Below are positions 62,601 through 64,000 of a stretch of DNA of 64,000 bases, in pieces. The notes under the pieces are model-generated. The model was not told where the DNA came from, did no database searches, and saw only the letters and a program-made list of their open reading frames with translations. Every line of letters begins with the position of its first letter. Position 1 is the first letter of the stretch. The position numbers were made by a program, and so were the translations under genes. Source of the stretch: Rhizobium aethiopicum (GTDB taxonomy: Bacteria > Pseudomonadota > Alphaproteobacteria > Rhizobiales > Rhizobiaceae); NCBI RefSeq assembly GCF_900094625.1, contig NZ_FMAJ01000015.1:1-64000 (forward strand). The letters run 5' to 3'.

Positions 62601-62893
62601 TCGGGCTGACGCTGCTGAACGCCTGGAATGACAACATCCTGTTCTTCGAGAAGGCTAGCCAAGCTCGCGACAACGTCCTGCTGATCGCGATCAGCCTCGA
62701 CCCCCACAATTTCCAGGAAAGCGATGTCGAGCTGCCGCTCTGGAAGTGGTCGATGGGCGATGGCGGCGCGCTCGACGCCGAGGATTTGGTCACAGGGCAC
62801 CGGTTCAGGTGGAACGGCAAGCGGCAGAGAGTGAGCTTCAACCCTCAGATCCTGCCCTTTGCGATCTGGCGCGTTCGCGCAGCGGAGGCATGA
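59609..62893 (+). CDS. glgE: Alpha-1,4-glucan:maltose-1-phosphate maltosyltransferase with extra amino-terminal domain
   Basis: GlgE extends alpha-glucan using maltose 1-phosphate, the step after TreS and maltokinase. The protein has 1094 residues, whereas typical GlgE has about 660-700. Residues ~450-1094 match the usual enzyme: the insertion domain (ENITPRVDDGRFPVKRIVGEIV), the barrel (YQIFPRSQSGDPNRHGTFDDV, DVLYFPPIHPIGSTNRKGRNN), nucleophile Asp in KLFRVDNPHTKPFPFWEW and acid/base Glu in VVFLSEAFTKP. Residues ~30-430 look like a second, degenerate GH13-like barrel (IYYVNPLLLQGIDAWREVFDHA). The start may be GTG 59609 or ATG 59666. Its stop touches the treS start. Confidence 0.92.
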   Translation: MEQPPPKEVCLESNSRRRPMLLSAKQGALSTPPRIYYVNPLLLQGIDAWREVFDHAADIGFDYVLTAPLFDRGGECSIFASRDFDRLDSELQLGTMVEEGLSRLVEAADKSGLGLMMDLMLDGKAQDPQAGFRPVDPRRSPLDPAEPMTMMGAERQSQLLAEWTERLRRFSGCGLTGFRVLGIDRAAPDFFRPLIAAVREQADTHFLAWTPGTDFAVRRAIVDAGFSGCFSSMAWWDLDERWFLEEHRVQEPLGWQVAFPEPPFARRIAHGTESREILERRAVRALRLAASLGGGLMVPMGFEYGAATPLDPTHGDGSGLRKLRHDLAFDLSSEIRLANTEIARAGLARAPSLRLIRNANGPVAALVQSEAQDLRSTSDLRFILLNRDLRRSAPAPVTALREAASGFLPVTADGAALRLRAGEIRVIEGKAPEQITSRPGLDVEQATASPRLAIENITPRVDDGRFPVKRIVGEIVTVEADIFADGHDPIAAVLLWRPHEAMAEWTETEMHLVENDRWRAEFLLERIGRYEFAVEAWKNPFAIFRYELTKKNDARLDLKLELQEGLNLVRVAKAEAPAALGADLQALIDSLENAPDAERTAILLDPETSELMTRADRRPFRLRSTASAVDAERKSAAFASWYQIFPRSQSGDPNRHGTFDDVIPRLSAIRDMGFDVLYFPPIHPIGSTNRKGRNNSLKAAPDDPGSPYAIGSEEGGHDAIHPELGDFEDFGRLVEEAGRHGLEIALDLAIQASPDHPWLTEHPGWFDWRPDGTIKYAENPPKKYEDIVNVDFYTKDALPSLWVELRDIVQLWVDQGVKLFRVDNPHTKPFPFWEWLIGDIRARHPDVVFLSEAFTKPKVMYRLAKIGFSQSYTYFTWRNTKWELEQYMRELTETAPKEFFRPHFFVNTHDINPDFLQNAPRPAFLIRAALAATLSGLWGVYNGFELCEGRPDAKRKEYADSEKYEIRAWDYDRPGNIIAEIRMLNRIRNENTALHSHLGLTLLNAWNDNILFFEKASQARDNVLLIAISLDPHNFQESDVELPLWKWSMGDGGALDAEDLVTGHRFRWNGKRQRVSFNPQILPFAIWRVRAAEA

Positions 62894-64000
62894 ATGGACA
62901 CGATGAATCCCGGCAACACCGACCAACCGCTCTGGTACAAGGATGCGATCATTTACCAGCTGCATATCAAATCGTTCTACGACGCCAACGGCGATGGTGT
63001 CGGCGATTTTGCCGGCCTGCACGCCAAGCTCGATCACGTCGCAGCGCTCGGCGTCAACGCCATCTGGCTTTTGCCCTTCTTTCCCTCACCGCGCCGCGAC
63101 GACGGCTACGACATCGCCGATTACGGCAATGTCAGCCCGGACTACGGGACCGCGGAGGATTTCCGCGCTTTCGTGGACGCTGCCCATCAGCGCAATATCC
63201 GCGTCATCATCGAGCTAGTCATCAACCACACATCCGACCAGCATCCCTGGTTCCAACGTGCGCGCCAGGCGCCGGCGGGATCGCCGGAGCGCGATTTCTA
63301 TGTCTGGTCGGACAGCGATCAGAAATTCCCGGAAACCCGCATCATCTTCCTCGATACGGAAAAATCCAACTGGACGTGGGATGCGGTCGCCGGCGCCTAT
63401 TATTGGCACCGCTTCTATTCCCACCAGCCCGACCTCAATTTCGACAGCCCTCTCGTCATGGAGGAACTGCTGAAGGTGATGCGGTTCTGGCTCGAAACGG
63501 GCATTGACGGTTTCCGGCTCGACGCTATCCCCTACCTCGTCGAGCGCGAGGGAACGATCAACGAAAACCTTCCCGAGACGCATGCGATCCTCAAGCGCAT
63601 CCGCGCCGCCCTCGACGCCACCCATCCCGGTGTGATGTTGCTTGCCGAAGCCAATCAATGGCCGGAGGACACGCGCGAGTATTTCGGCGAGGGCGACGAA
63701 TGCCACATGGCGTTCCACTTCCCGCTGATGCCGCGCATGTATATGGCGATCGCCAAGGAGGACCGCTTCCCGATCACCGACATCCTGCGCCAGACGCCCG
63801 AAATCCCCGAGAATTGCCAGTGGGCGATCTTCCTGCGCAATCATGACGAGCTGACGCTCGAGATGGTCACAGACGCCGAGCGGGACTATCTCTGGGAGAC
63901 CTATGCATCCGATAAACGCGCCCGCATCAATCTCGGCATCAGGCGGCGCCTGGCGCCGCTGATGGAGCGCGACCGGCGGCGCATCGAGCTGATGAATGCG
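62894..64000 (+). CDS. treS: Trehalose synthase (maltose alpha-D-glucosyltransferase), amino-terminal part
   Basis: TreS interconverts maltose and trehalose; in many bacteria it is fused or linked to maltokinase (Pep2) and feeds GlgE. The first ~369 residues are present. GH13 motifs are PLWYKDAIIYQLHIKSFYDANGDGVGDF at the start, the region VIIELVINHTSDQHPWF, nucleophile Asp in GIDGFRLDAIPYL, acid/base Glu in MLLAEANQWP and the FLRNHDELTLEMV His-Asp. It begins one base after the glgE stop. The full gene, possibly fused to maltokinase, runs past the window end. Confidence 0.95.
   Translation, partial: MDTMNPGNTDQPLWYKDAIIYQLHIKSFYDANGDGVGDFAGLHAKLDHVAALGVNAIWLLPFFPSPRRDDGYDIADYGNVSPDYGTAEDFRAFVDAAHQRNIRVIIELVINHTSDQHPWFQRARQAPAGSPERDFYVWSDSDQKFPETRIIFLDTEKSNWTWDAVAGAYYWHRFYSHQPDLNFDSPLVMEELLKVMRFWLETGIDGFRLDAIPYLVEREGTINENLPETHAILKRIRAALDATHPGVMLLAEANQWPEDTREYFGEGDECHMAFHFPLMPRMYMAIAKEDRFPITDILRQTPEIPENCQWAIFLRNHDELTLEMVTDAERDYLWETYASDKRARINLGIRRRLAPLMERDRRRIELMNA

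Overview
The window looks like chromosome or large-replicon DNA from a Rhizobium-type alphaproteobacterium (Rhizobiales, R. etli / R. leguminosarum-like). The reasons are: GC-rich coding throughout, a groESL operon with both a CIRCE operator and a heat-shock-sigma-like promoter, several palindromic intergenic repeats of rhizobial style, a very dense set of sugar ABC transporters with paired regulators, and a GlgE-TreS pair. No species assignment is made; no search could be run.

Layout. 1-1331: start of groEL (cut by the window edge), groES and its control region on the minus strand. 1332-5536: small stress-type proteins (DUF2934, HD hydrolase) and a large PAS-rich histidine kinase with a degenerate receiver domain. 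5582-6751: a HIT gene broken by a one-base frameshift, then a Phd/VapC-type toxin-antitoxin pair. 6926-17997: a divergent polysaccharide locus. On the minus strand lie two permeases, a GH88 unsaturated-uronide hydrolase, an ATPase, a YesL-like membrane protein, a solute-binding protein and a DUF2264 protein; on the plus strand a heparinase II/III-like lyase and a discoidin-like protein. 18062-24230: a TctD/TctE-like two-component system, an SsuABC/NMT1-type transporter and a FadR-type regulator. 24529-25064: a second toxin-antitoxin pair.

25071-30746 is a fucoside locus: a LacI regulator divergent from an alpha-L-fucosidase, with a binding protein and two permeases but no ATPase. Matching 12-bp palindromes sit in front of both divergent genes. 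30783-31262 holds decayed gene fragments. 31274-32216 is a divergent monooxygenase/MarR pair. 32403-45591 is a pectin-type locus: a solute-binding protein divergent from an unrecognised 840-residue protein, GH105, GH28, ATPase and two permeases, followed by ROK, AraC and LacI regulators. Twin 16-bp ATGAAAA...TTTTCAT operators flank its divergent promoter region.

45998-51965 is a TetR-controlled RND efflux system with two tandem lipoprotein adaptors. 52138-59095 holds a lipoprotein hydrolase, an NCS1 permease, a decayed chemoreceptor fragment, a DUF4272 protein, a CorA-like transporter, an APH-like kinase and a metallo-beta-lactamase-fold protein. 59609-64000 holds GlgE with a long amino-terminal extension and the start of trehalose synthase TreS.

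The common theme is intracellular breakdown of acidic oligosaccharides. The lyase, GH88, GH105, GH28 and the 840-residue protein all lack evident signal peptides and are linked to binding-protein-dependent importers, so the sugars are probably imported as short oligomers and cut in the cytoplasm. The least explained items are the 840-residue protein at 33880-36402 and the discoidin-like protein at 17152-17997.
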